Made by a program: the position numbers and the translations under genes. A model generated the notes under the pieces. The model did no database searches. It was not told where the DNA came from and was given only the letters and a program-made list of their open reading frames with translations. Source: Morchella semilibera (taxonomy: Eukaryota > Ascomycota > Pezizomycetes > Pezizales > Morchellaceae). Taken from it: a DNA stretch of 64,000 nt. The stretch is taken from contig WBVU01000004.1 in NCBI GenBank assembly GCA_009192285.1, positions 4,052,001 through 4,116,000 on the forward strand, read 5' to 3'. The stretch's first letter is position 1, and each line of letters starts with the position of its first letter. Shown here one piece after another: positions 48,492-59,454 of this stretch.

Positions 48492-51269
48492 ATGCCGTCA
48501 TTCTTCTCCTCGTCCCGTGAGGGCAGCAGCACCAGTGCTAATCGACAACGGAAAACTACAAACACCCTCAGCAGCAATCGAGCTAGCACTAATGATGGGC
48601 TCACCACAGCATCAACTGCGCCGACAGAAGTCGCAACAATGCCGAAGCATCGTTCCATCTTGAAGAAGTCCAAAACTGTGGCTGCAGGGGAGGATGGATC
48701 GTCACAGCCAGCAGAACCCCGGAGGAGTTTCGTCTCGTTTACCAGGTCATCAAGAGCTTCAACTATCAGCGTAGCTTCTTCTACAGCTACAATTACTAAA
48801 GATAATTATAAGAATAATGCAAGCTCAAACACGAAACTCCAGCGATCAGATTCATGGAAGCGCCGCTTCGGGCTCAACAACATCCTGACGCGCGGGGGGG
48901 GTTCATCAACTGGTGGCGGTGGAAAAAATAGATCTAGCACAACCACCACCACATCCTCTTCCTCCACCTCCGGTAAAACTAGCACTGGAGCTCCCACTAC
49001 ACAGGGGAACGTTTCGATTGGCGATGGGAGCCGGCACCAATCGGCTGGGGTTGACGGACCTGTTGGCGTTCAAGTGGCCCAGGGACAGATTCACCACCTG
49101 CACCCCTCGAGTAATCGCTCTTCTTTTTCTTCAGCCCGCCCTGCCGTCACACGAACTTCTTCCTCTTTATCTGTTGTGGAGAGGCTGTCGAAACCACGTC
49201 AGAGTCAGACGACTACTAGTACGTTGAAGAGGGTTCCGTCTCCTTCTTCTCTTGCTGTTGCCTCTACCACCGCTACTTCCTCCCGTGCTTCTCCTTCAAC
49301 TTCGTCGAGATTGCCGTTCGGAAGTGCAAGAAGGTCCACTACCACCTCTACTACGACTCCGGCGAATAATAATAATAATAATAATAACAGTTCAAAGGCT
49401 CCGTCTAGACTTGTAGTGCGCGGTAAAGCTGCACTACTTCCGCCTGTTATTGCTTCGCCGCCATTGGAATTGTCACTGCCTTTACCGGATACTGGGAGTA
49501 ATATAGATCTGGCCCCTGCCCAGAGTACTACAGGATTTGCTCAAACAGTGAAGAAAGAGGTAGAAGAGGAGAGCAATAATAAGAACACGACATCGGAAAC
49601 ATTGACCACTACTTCAACAAATACAACTATAGAAATGCCAACAACCACCACCACTGTTACAACCACGAATATCACAAAATCAATTCCCCCCATTATCCCC
49701 GATACCCTCACTGTCGATACACAGCACCCCGCAATGGCAACCACAAGTGCAAAATTCTCCACAAGGACCTCATCACTTCCACAGTCCATAGCAACCGAGA
49801 CCAACACCAACAACTTCTCATCCCACATTGATCTCAGCAAACCCAACACTGAACTTAGCACTCAGCTATCATACTACATCACTCCCAGCACCACCCCCAC
49901 CCCGGATGCACTCACAGCGATAGCGCCACCCCCGCCATCCGTGATGCGTCCAGGGCCGTCCACACCCCCCCTCACCGAAGACTCCAACTCCTCAAAGTCC
50001 TCTACAAAGCTCTCAATCCATACCAACACTGAGCCATACAGTCGCGGGCCCCCAACTCCCACATCGTCATCCGCATCATCCACTAATCTCCTTGTCGGCA
50101 AACGCGTCAACTTCGTTGACCCCGCCTCCAGCTCACCCGCCCCGCCCCGCCAACAACGACCCACCAGCTTCCAGCGCCCCCCGCAACGTCCCCCAAGCCC
50201 AATCCATATGCCGGCCCCCGACTTGACGAAACACACGTGGGCGCCTCTGCACACGGTACAGCTCGACTGCGCGGCAAACCACACGTGGGCCCCATTCAGG
50301 AACAAGCAACACAGTATCCTGTGTACCATCTGCCGTGGCATGGAGTTTGAGGGCCGCGGGGTCCCCGTGAAAAGGAGCTACTACTGTACATGGTGTGCAG
50401 TGCGGTTATGTGGTGGTTGCAAGGATAATCTAGGTAGCTGCGAGGGCGGGCTTCGGGAGTTGTGGGAGAAGATGGATGAGACTAGGGAAGAGAACATGGT
50501 TGCTATAAAAGAGGGTCGGGGCATGGAGAGTAGTAGGGCGATAGTCAGGGTAGAGAAGGAACAAGTGACAGCGGCATCACCACCACCTCCGGAACCAAAA
50601 AGACTCACAGCCAACGACCGGAGTAATACCGCTCCAGTTCAGGGAGAGGTTCTAGGACAACGAAGACTGGCCATTGAGGCCGCACCGCCACCCCCACCAA
50701 CGCCAGTGCAGCGAACATCTTCGATGCCTCCCCCGCAGCGGTTAAATACGAAATCTCCGCGGCCCACACAACCACCCCAATCACAGGTACGATCACAGCC
50801 AGCAAGACCCCGACAGGCCAGTAGTAGTGTATCCCCTCCGCCAGCAAAGCCCCGACAGGCCAGCAGTAGTGTCTCTCCGCCACCAGCAAAGCCCCGACAG
50901 GCCAGTAGTAGTGTCTCTCCGCCACCAACAAAGCCCCGACAGGCCAGCAGTAGTGTCTCCCCGCCGCCCCGCCAGCAATCACGGTCACCGCCGCAGCAAC
51001 AGTCACGGCTACAGTCGCGAACGCCTCAACCACAGTCACGGACGCAGCAGCCACAATCACCACCGCAGAAGCAGCAGCTGGCAGCCACAACCTCGAAAGC
51101 ACCACAGCTCCCGGAGACCTACCGCATCACTCCTGTCGAGAGCGAGAGTAAACCCGCAACTGTCGTTCTCGTGGAGAAGCAGAAGGCACCGAGTATATCA
51201 GCGGAGAGCCTAAAAGGCAAGAAGAAGGGCTGGTTCAGGGGCTTTGGCAAAAAGAAGGAAGAAGCCTAA
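48492..51269 (+). CDS. Ser/Thr/Pro-rich protein with Cys-rich zinc-binding core
   Basis: One exon of 925 codons, starting at MPSFFSSSREG; the frame is open 36 bases upstream but has no ATG there. The first 580 residues are low-complexity Ser/Thr with basic patches (SILKKSKTV, RSDSWKRRFG) and an Asn run. At about 580-655 lies the only ordered part. Two copies of HTWAP (HTWAPLHT and HTWAPFRN) are followed by CTIC, CTWC and CGGC pairs and another Cys, which looks like a binuclear zinc-binding fold (treble-clef or C1-like). A short helix follows (LRELWEKMDETREENM). Next comes a Pro/Ser/Gln-rich stretch with four copies of a 13-residue AKPRQASSSVSPP unit. The basic tail KGKKKGWFRGFGKKKEEA could bind membrane or nucleic acid. 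I recognise the layout as a conserved but uncharacterised fungal type. It may be a phosphorylated scaffold; this is inference. Confidence 0.85.
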   Translation: MPSFFSSSREGSSTSANRQRKTTNTLSSNRASTNDGLTTASTAPTEVATMPKHRSILKKSKTVAAGEDGSSQPAEPRRSFVSFTRSSRASTISVASSTATITKDNYKNNASSNTKLQRSDSWKRRFGLNNILTRGGGSSTGGGGKNRSSTTTTTSSSSTSGKTSTGAPTTQGNVSIGDGSRHQSAGVDGPVGVQVAQGQIHHLHPSSNRSSFSSARPAVTRTSSSLSVVERLSKPRQSQTTTSTLKRVPSPSSLAVASTTATSSRASPSTSSRLPFGSARRSTTTSTTTPANNNNNNNNSSKAPSRLVVRGKAALLPPVIASPPLELSLPLPDTGSNIDLAPAQSTTGFAQTVKKEVEEESNNKNTTSETLTTTSTNTTIEMPTTTTTVTTTNITKSIPPIIPDTLTVDTQHPAMATTSAKFSTRTSSLPQSIATETNTNNFSSHIDLSKPNTELSTQLSYYITPSTTPTPDALTAIAPPPPSVMRPGPSTPPLTEDSNSSKSSTKLSIHTNTEPYSRGPPTPTSSSASSTNLLVGKRVNFVDPASSSPAPPRQQRPTSFQRPPQRPPSPIHMPAPDLTKHTWAPLHTVQLDCAANHTWAPFRNKQHSILCTICRGMEFEGRGVPVKRSYYCTWCAVRLCGGCKDNLGSCEGGLRELWEKMDETREENMVAIKEGRGMESSRAIVRVEKEQVTAASPPPPEPKRLTANDRSNTAPVQGEVLGQRRLAIEAAPPPPPTPVQRTSSMPPPQRLNTKSPRPTQPPQSQVRSQPARPRQASSSVSPPPAKPRQASSSVSPPPAKPRQASSSVSPPPTKPRQASSSVSPPPRQQSRSPPQQQSRLQSRTPQPQSRTQQPQSPPQKQQLAATTSKAPQLPETYRITPVESESKPATVVLVEKQKAPSISAESLKGKKKGWFRGFGKKKEEA
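50807..50968 (+). repeat. 39-bp coding minisatellite (KPRQASSSVSPPP)4
   Basis: Four copies of a 39-base unit with few differences, in the C-terminal part of the zinc-core protein. Confidence 0.93.
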
Positions 51270-54200
51270 TTAAAGCGTTATGAGACGTTTTTTTTTTTGA
51301 CTTTGCATTTTTTTATATATATATTTTTTATCATCGCAAGTTCGCAATTGTCTGGGTGGGGGGTTTTTCTGCAAAAGAAGATCTGATGCTGGGGCTGGCC
51401 ATTTTAATCTCTCTTTTTTATGTCCTTTTTTATCTTTGTTGTTTCAATTTCGGCCGGTTATGGGTTATCTTTTTTTGCACGGCCCTGGGGATACTTTTTT
51501 TGGGAGGCTCATTTAAAGGGGGAAGGGGAAGGGTGGAATTTTTTTTATTTATTTTTTTACGGCGATGTTTTGTTCCGATACTGTACCTGGGGGTTTCTTA
51601 ACGCGTCTATGTGGAAAACTTGGCGACACGGCACACGCAACCAGCCTGCTTGACGAAGGGTTGAGGATGACAACTTGCAACTGCAACCGTTTCATCGATC
51701 CAACTCAACTCGCCCACACTCATTCGACTATAAAAACGGTCCTTTTTAATACCAATTTTTCCTTTGTCATCAAACGATCAACAGCATCATCAGCTACCTA
51801 CCTACTACTATGTTTCACTATCTAACACTTCCAGTCCCAGGTTCCGCCGCTGCAGTTCAATTCAACTACATAGGCACCTCTAGTTTACTTCCCTTTTATA
51901 TCTTTTGGATCTGGCGTATACATATATATATGCATGCATCTACTCGATTATTCCTTACGAGTAATGTGTGATGAAATCACTTTTTTTTTTTCCTTTTTAC
52001 CAACCTAAAACTTAACCATATTTTTTCCTTTGTAAGCAGTATATAAAACCTAGATCTGACTACCTCTCCCTCTTTCTCATTTACGTTACCGTATTTGACC
52101 GGATGTGCCAGCCTGCTGTGGCTGTGAATGTTATATTTAGAAACACTTTATTCCGATAATGACTGGTGGTACATGTGTATAGCAATCGAATAAAGAATAA
52201 TGCATATGTATACGAGGAACCTGGCCAATAGCGAGACTCAACTGCGTGCTGCCGGGCCCAATGAGAAATTTTGTCTAGTGATGCACGCACCATCCACCTC
52301 GTGTGTGTAGAGTATGTCCCCATGAGCCCAGATTCGTGAGCGTGGTGGTGGTGGTGGGGGGGGGGGGGTACGAGAGTACAAACCGAGCAAGAGCAAGAGT
52401 GAGAATGTATGATCCATCATGAGCCCTCACTCGCGGCTGTGCTGTGGGGGCGCGGTTATCACTGGCCGGGTGTATGGATCAAGCGCAGGGAGCGAAAAAA
52501 AAAAAAAAAAAAGTTGGGATGATAACGATCAAGCTGAGCGTAGCTAAACTACTGCGCCTAGGAATTGTTGAGACGCACGATCGAAGGTCCTTTTCTTTCT
52601 TCCGATTAGAGAGGTTTAGTTTGTACTCGTGGTTGGTTGTGGTGGGAACACACAACTTGGCGGCTGAAGATTGTAGTAGGGCTTCCGGCTTCTTTTTCAC
52701 CGCTCGCTCGCCCTTGTTGCTGCCTTGCTGTGAGATCGATAAGATGGAGGAGGAGGAGGAGGAGGAGGAGGAGAGGAGGAGGCCGAGTTTCCGGGACCGG
52801 GTGAGATGCTTGTTTCTGCGCGTAGTTTATCTTGATGTTCGAATTGATCGCCTATCTGAACCGGCCGAATCGATTTCCTCGAAAATTTTCTAGTTAGATA
52901 GACTACTCTAGGTAAGTAATAGTGGGTGGCTTTCACATCACCAGCTTCCGCTCGAATCGGAGAAATATTTTACACATGCAGTCAGTGTATGTACATCTCT
53001 ATCTGGCCGAGTACGAAAATCACCGGTCAATCAATCAACCGCTCGTCGCCGAAGCAGCCGCCTGGATGGTCCGCCTGGATGGTTTCAAGCACGGGCCAAG
53101 CCTGGGTCTGCATGTCTCAGAAGCTTCCTCGACCAGGGGATGTTCGGCGACGGGGACTCATGCTTGTTAGAGTAGGTCTATTCCAGAGAATCTCATCCGG
53201 GTACTTATCACACTACCTAGGCTCTCTCCCCTCCGGGCCTTTTTGTATCTGTATTTTGGACCGAACTTGCCTGTCTTGTCGGGGCTTGGGATCTTACCAG
53301 ATCTCTATCTCTCTCTCTCTTTTCGTCTCCCGGATCAATTTTTTCCGAGACAAGACGGGCGGGTCGATGTGTTATGTAGGTTAGGTGATCTAGCTCGCTT
53401 TCGCGTCTTCAGCCCTCATCCAGTGAGGGGGAGGAGCCCCCACATTTGTGAGTTTTTTTTTTCTTTTTTTCTTTTCTTTTTTCTTCTTCTTCTTTCTAAT
53501 ATATGTGAGTAGATAGGTAATCAAAGATTGGTAAGTTATCTGTCCCGTTTGGTCTATCCACTCACCTCACCTCAGGCTTAGTTTGGAAACGTCGCCCTAC
53601 TCTAGGTAGATAATCTAGAAGCACTAGGGATAAATGGAGGGGGGGATCCGGGAATGAGCAAGCCGGCAATTTTTCTGCCTCAAACCCGAGTGGTATTGTG
53701 ATTCGATAATCCAGATTTAGGTTCTGTCGTACCAGCTGTCGCTCCCAACCAGATAGGCCAGGTTTGCAACCCGGAAGTGCAGAAAATGAGGCTCTGGTGA
53801 AGCATGAGGTGGCGGGATGCAGGAAAAAAGGAAGGAAAAAAAAAAGATAATAATAATAAACACGTACTATGCGGGGGAAAAGGGAGAAAAAAGAAAAAAA
53901 AAAGAGACTGATGTGTGGAGCCAATTGTTTTGAGGTGATCGACACATGGTTCCCGTTTCGAAGTGCGATCTTGGCTGCATTTGAGCTAACTGAGCAACTG
54001 GATAGACTCACGTTAGTTTGGTTGGTCATGAATTATCACGCAGGTTCTAGAACGAGGACTTCAGTTTTTTTTTTTTACTGAGTACCATCCATTTTCTGCA
54101 TATTTCAGCCTTCCCATCCGGTTGTTGTCGTGGACAATTGGACGCTGCCAGAATGAGTTGCCAATGATGGAATTTTGGATGGTCTGATAATAATAGTGCA

Positions 54201-56113
54201 GATGATTCCTAGAATCGGCACGGTCTAGGCCAGGAAGAAGAAGAAGTAAAGAAAGCAGGATGTGGGTTGTATTCGTCGGCTTCTCGGGATTGGTGGCAGT
54301 AGGTCATGTATGGTTCGGGTCGTGATCATTGGCTGGCATGCGAGAGCCATCCCGGAGGGTGGTGGGATGTAATAGAGTACTCGGATTTTTGTCTCATAGG
54401 TCTCCCGTATATAAGCGGTAAACCCACGATGTTCTTTTGTATCCGTCTTTATATGATTTCGGCGAGTCTTTTTGACGCGTCGTTTCAGTCACGTGCTCAA
54501 GCAGGCGAGTGCTTCACCATGGTGCACTCGGGTATCGTTTGTATATGCTCAATTGGAGTGCAATCTATTTGACTTTTCTTCCCCTAGGATCGTTCATAAT
54601 GTTTCATTTTGGGTACTAACAATACCTCTGGACATCTAAGCTGACTTTTATACCGTTTTTGCAACTCATTCTCATCCTGAAAGCCGTGTACTAAGTAGTT
54701 ACGGAGGCTTTAAGTAATATAGGGAGTACTATGGCGGATAAGGTACACACATTTGTCCAATCCATGTATACAATCTGACTCGTTCGGAAAGAAGTGTCGA
54801 CCCGAATATACCAGTTTATATCCAAGTTAGGAAATTTAGGTTAAAACATTACAATATAAATAGATTCGAATTAGAATCATGGCGTGTCCATTTGAATTTG
54901 TAACAAGCTTTAATATCGGATATGGCAGGATTCTCAAACTTGCTGAACAACGAGTATAGTCAATACCAGTCACTAACAGATGAAACAACTCGGTACTTTC
55001 CACCTACCAGGAGCTTTTGTTACTCAAACACTGACACTTGTACAGGCAAAGAATCAGTTTTGGGCAGGTTTAATGCAACTCCTAGCTAGGTAGTCGAGCA
55101 AAGGAGTCGGGGGGTACGGGTCGTGCCTGGTATGCCAAGAGCATTGCTCTATACGTCGGCGAATTTTAGTCTTGTAGAACTGCATAAATAGCTCTCTTCT
55201 GAGCTACCTTCCTCTTTCTCTCGTCAATCAGCTCTCTCCTATCGATCGTTCTTCTTTTATTGAGTCCGAGACCATACTTTAGAGTAACTGGTCAAGTGTT
55301 CGATACAAGAGGAGACGATGGATTTGGAAGTAGATGAGGTTTGGTTTTGGGAGTCTTGTGCCTCTTCTATCGATCTCTCATCTAGTATTAGGCTTTCATC
55401 TCATACTGTATGATGATGTGGTGCTTGATACTAGAAGAGAAGATGGATGGTATTTGGGAAGCCTCACTCTTGCCCTGTCGATCTCTTTTTTTTCTCTTGA
55501 ACTCTGGACCATAGCCTTTGTGTTTATGGACTGGATATCAAGACAAGAAGTAGAGATGGATGTGGGATTGAGTGGGGCATACCTGTACTGATCGATAAGC
55601 GATGCTGGGTTATTTAGAACACACAAACCAATCCACACATAGCCCTGATTAATTTTGCGCATAGCTGGGAACTGTCCGTAGGGGTTGAGAACAGATTGTA
55701 TATTGTACATTTAGTTGTGAACGAGGGTTCAGTTTAGTTAGTGTATTGGCTCTGTTCTGAAACGGCGGTCAAAGTGATAGGTTGAGTTGATCACTGGTAG
55801 ACTATTATGATATGTCTCACGAATATAATATAGATATTAGTATATATTGAAAGACATTTCGGCATTAGGGCACCCTTGCTGAAATGTATAATACATGTAC
55901 TTATACATCAGGTGTACTCGGGTTACTGTTTCATCTCTCAGAGGTCCTTTAACGTAACGAAGGGTACAATGCAATCATCATCTTGCTATTGCGCTATCAT
56001 CCACCCTCTATAATGTAATACGAGCTCATATTATGCACGCGTAATTTCAATTAATTCACAAACTTTTATTTAAAACAGAACTAAAGATCAAAACCCCACC
56101 CAAACCGCACGCC
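51270..56113. other. 4.8 kb gene-free region between convergent genes
   Basis: It lies between the 3' ends of the genes ending at 51269 (+) and 56114 (-). It is T-rich after the first gene (probable 3' UTR and poly-A region), with a G13 run at 52356-52368, a (GAG)n run near 52745-52770, poly-A/T runs and one TACATGTA (55892). I see no gene. Confidence 0.55.
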
Positions 56114-58715
56114 TCACAACAACGCGATCCCCATCGCCGCCGCATCCTGGAACCCCCCCACCCCTACCCCCACCCCCATCCCCGCCTCCTCAAACGCAGC
56201 CCCCGAATTCCCCATACAGTCCATCACCAGATAATCAAACTCCTCCCACGAGGTCAGGTCTGCCATCAAGCTATTGGGGCTCGTCTCCTCCTCGATATCC
56301 TCCGCCCACACCTCTCCCTCATAGCCCATCATCCCAAACGTATCCACCGCCGGCTGCCTCTGGCCCCTTGTCTGCTCTGTTGCCTCAAGCTTCAGCTCCT
56401 CTAGCACGATACGGTACCGCTGCGCCAGCGAGTTGTCTCTGGCCGCGGTCATGAGCTGCTCCTGGCACTTTTCGGCCGCCTCAAAGTACTTGGCCCATAC
56501 GAGTGGGCCGTCGAGCTTGCGCTGGATGGTGTATACGTATAATATCACCACCGCGCAGAAAGCCACGTATTGCGTGAACTGCCCTTTGTATATTAGCATT
56601 GATATCCCGTATGGGGGGGGGGGGAGGTGGGGGAGGTGGGTACCCAGAAAGCGGAAAACACTTGCTGACCAGCGCTATAGTCATCTACAATTCCGGCGAC
56701 AATCATGGCTGCGTCTAGGCACTCCTTGACATTACCCTCATATTCACCGGCCTCTTGGCCTTTACGCCACTTGAGGCTCGCAAAGTTGCTCAGCAGGAAC
56801 GGCCTATTGATCAATATGACTGTATGAGCATACGCTAGACTCAACATGCGGCTTTGGCGCTGCAGTATTGGGATCAGCAATGAGGGCTCGACTTTATTCG
56901 GGTCGAGGAATGCTGGGAGGCTTGATCTCCAGGACTGGAGGAGGGTCGAGTAGTGTGTTGCAATTGACGCTCTTCTGGACATTGGCGTGCGGTGGATGCT
57001 ATACAGCTCCTTCAGGAGGCCCGAAAGAATGCGGCCAAGTCTACTACGGTTTAAAAATACGGTACCCTACACGTTTCAAATTAACGGGAGCAGTACCTAG
57101 CATGCAATACCGGCGCCGTCATAATGCACTGGGACCTCCCACCCGCGCCCACAATTCCCTCCCGCCGTAGGTCCTCATCATTAACCTCTGCCGGCAGCTC
57201 CTGGTCTACGTCGTCGTCGTGAAAGATACTGGGCCGCCCGAGCACCGCGGAAAGGTATTTGTCCATGTTGTATGCACACCAGAATACCCGTTTCCGACAC
57301 TCTTGCTCAATGTGGTCTGCGGGGGTTGCGGTGGAGTTGAGTGGCTTGCGCGGTTTCCGGTGGAGCCCGAGGGCGTGGATGAGGTGTGCAATTGTGCCAA
57401 AGAGGGAGCGGCAGTGGTTGAGGCGTGAGCAGGCGAGGAGGTAGAAGCATTGGCAGAGGCGGGCTTGCACATTTGTTAAGCGTATTGGACCCGTATCCGC
57501 CGATAGATGCCTCTCAGCTGCATGGAAGTACCGTGCGCTAGTAGCATATTAACAATAAATTCTTAATATCAAACATAGTAAAAAAAGGGGGAAAACCACT
57601 GACTCACCCGCCATCACTCGACTTCTGGCTCTTTGTCAACACTGAATACTTCTTTGCCTGCGCCCAAATCAACAACAATATTGCCGTCTTCTCCCTCTCC
57701 CCACCGCCCTCCTCAAAGTTCTCATAAAATTCCTCGAGCCAGCCCTCGATCGTCGGCCGGTGCAGAAACCGATAGGTCGGCATCGCATAGCTGAAATAGA
57801 CGTCCAGCAGCTCGACCGCGTCCTGCTTTGGCGGGAGGATGAACGAGGCCGCGTCGTAGCTGCTCGGCAGCCCGTCGCCACTCGGGAAGATTGATGAGTT
57901 CGATGTGGGCGAGTTGATCAGGTGGAGACGCTTCTGCACGCGTAGGAGGAAGGAGACGCCCGACGAGGAGCCGACATATTGGCCTTGGCGATCCGTGTGG
58001 AAGGGTTCGGGGGAGTTGCGAGAAGAGTAGATCTCGGGGCGGGCAGTGGTGGCGGTGGTGGTGGGGTGTAGGTGGTGCGGCGTGGGGACGTGGTTGGCGT
58101 CGGGGGTTGAGACCTGTGAGTGGGGGTTTACCGCCGCCGCCGTTGAGGAGGAGGAGGAGCTCATCATGATCTCGGGGATCTGCTGCAGCGGGCTATGGTG
58201 TGTCTCTACTCTTGCGGCGGAAATGATCGCAGTAGCACGCTTACTATTACTACTACTACTGGTGCTGCTGCTGCTAGTGCCACTGCTACCGGCGACAGCG
58301 CTGCTACTGCTACTGCTACTATTGCTCATGGCTCCTCCTGCTCCTGCTCCCCCTCCTCCTACGACGCCGCCGTTGTTGCCACTCTTCCACATCCGACTAC
58401 GTGATTTCCCGCGATTGTACTCGGCGTTGTAGAGGCACTCGATGGACCACTCGACGCACCGCACGCACGGCTGTGTCCCGCTACATCTTATCTTCTTCCT
58501 ACCCTCCGTTAGTCCATCATTCCCGTTAGGAGCCCACTTGCATGCATGCCGAGGGAAATAAAAAAGCCAAGGGAGTGGGGGGGGGAAGGGGGGAGCCAGT
58601 GGGCTGGGTTGGGTACATAGGTACATAGGTACATAGGTACATACTTTTTACAAGCGTCGCATGCCCGGCTGACGCGCTGCCGCTCCTTCGTTATCCGTGG
58701 TGTTTGCCGTGACAT
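56114..58715 (-). CDS. Zn2Cys6 fungal-specific transcription factor
   Basis: Five exons join in frame: 58715-58645, 58498-57608, 57537-57097, 57040-56644 and 56578-56114, giving 754 residues. The Zn2Cys6 cluster spans the first intron: CDACKK from exon 1, then KIRCSGTQPCVRCVEWSIEC. With the only usable splice sites the second and third Cys are five residues apart, one fewer than usual. A Ser/Gly/Asn-rich linker follows. The fungal-specific regulatory domain starts at about residue 250 (YFSYAMPTYRFLHRPTIEGW), passes through ACSRLNHCRSLFGTIAHLIH, the signature ECRKRVFWCAYNMDKYLSAV and LGRPSIFHDDDVDQELP, and ends in an acidic, Gly-rich C-terminus. It is nuclear and should bind CGG-containing sites. 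It lies 1.4 kb downstream of an NRPS-like reductase on the same strand and shares the CCGGATAT octamer with it upstream, so it is likely a pathway regulator. Confidence 0.92.
58612..58643. repeat. GGTACATA octamer tandem in intron 1 of the transcription factor
   Basis: Four perfect copies. On the gene strand the array (TATGTACC units) starts at the 5' splice site, GTATGTACC. Confidence 0.95.
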
Positions 58716-58802
58716 TTTTTTCTTCTCCTTCTCTCACTCTTCTCAATGTGAGCTGATAGGGGGGGAAGGGGGATGGGATGAGCTCGGGGTGCTGCTTATG
58801 GG

Positions 58803-58810
58803 CCGGATAT
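58803..58810 (+). promoter_or_regulatory. CCGGATAT site upstream of the Zn2Cys6 gene
   Basis: Exact copy of the octamer found three times in the reductase promoter, 88-95 bp upstream of the regulator start codon. Candidate autoregulatory site; contains a CGG triplet. Confidence 0.45.
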
Positions 58811-58888
58811 GGGCGCGGTTATGAAGGGTCTTGGCGTGGGGTATAGCCGGGTGTCACCCCCGTGCAGGGGTCGGGAGGACGGCACTGC

Positions 58889-58903
58889 GGGGGGGGGGGG
58901 GGG
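58889..58903. repeat. Poly-G run (15) in the regulator promoter
   Basis: Uninterrupted run of about 15 G on the + strand, about 175 bp upstream of the regulator start codon; able to form G-quadruplex. Confidence 0.85.
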
Positions 58904-59454
58904 TTGTGGGGAAGGGTGTTTGTTGTGAGGGTCGCTGGCATCTATTTCGGGGGGGAGGAGGGCTGCTGTGATTATTGGGGGTCAATGATGAAACGGTAGG
59001 TTTCTGCGGTGCTTGGATGACTAACAATAGTAGCAGCTTTGGACGTAGAGTAGAACCTGACCTGTTATCTTAGCGGGACGTAAAAAAGTGCGGTTGCACT
59101 TGACTACATACAGCGCAGCGAACTAGAACCCTAACCCTCGGAGGTATCGATAATAGATAAGTGTCTACCCTAGTAACAGGCTGGTAGCTGTCTTATCTAC
59201 TCTATCGCCAACCGGTATCGTGGTCAACATACTTGAAGTCTCTTGTATCTTGCTGGACGGGGGGGGAGGGTATTTACATGTAGTGTCACAAAATGCGGCC
59301 ATGGGGATTTGGGTCTTTTTGTCCGTGTTGGAAAGGAGACGGCTTTTAGCAGTTATATCTCAACATACGGGCCCGACTGACTTGAGCTACCAACATACCA
59401 ACCCCCCGAAACACAAACGCCAGTGCTGGAGTAGGTATCTATTAGGTTAGTGTG

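Larger units (their letters stand above)
4269..59282. repeat. Dispersed palindrome TACATGTA (32 copies)
   Basis: Starts of the copies I counted: 4269, 4450, 7735, 7901, 8703, 10255, 15243, 15300, 17028, 18720, 18856, 22524, 22543, 22556, 22818, 22923, 23678, 29955, 31028, 31394, 38220, 38368, 38393, 38406, 38740, 42408, 42439, 42475, 42591, 43225, 55892 and 59275. None lies in a recognised coding exon. Neighbours are often GTAC, CTAC or GTATGTA, so many belong to longer TAC/GTA-rich blocks. The range given covers the first to the last copy, not a continuous repeat. Confidence 0.9.
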
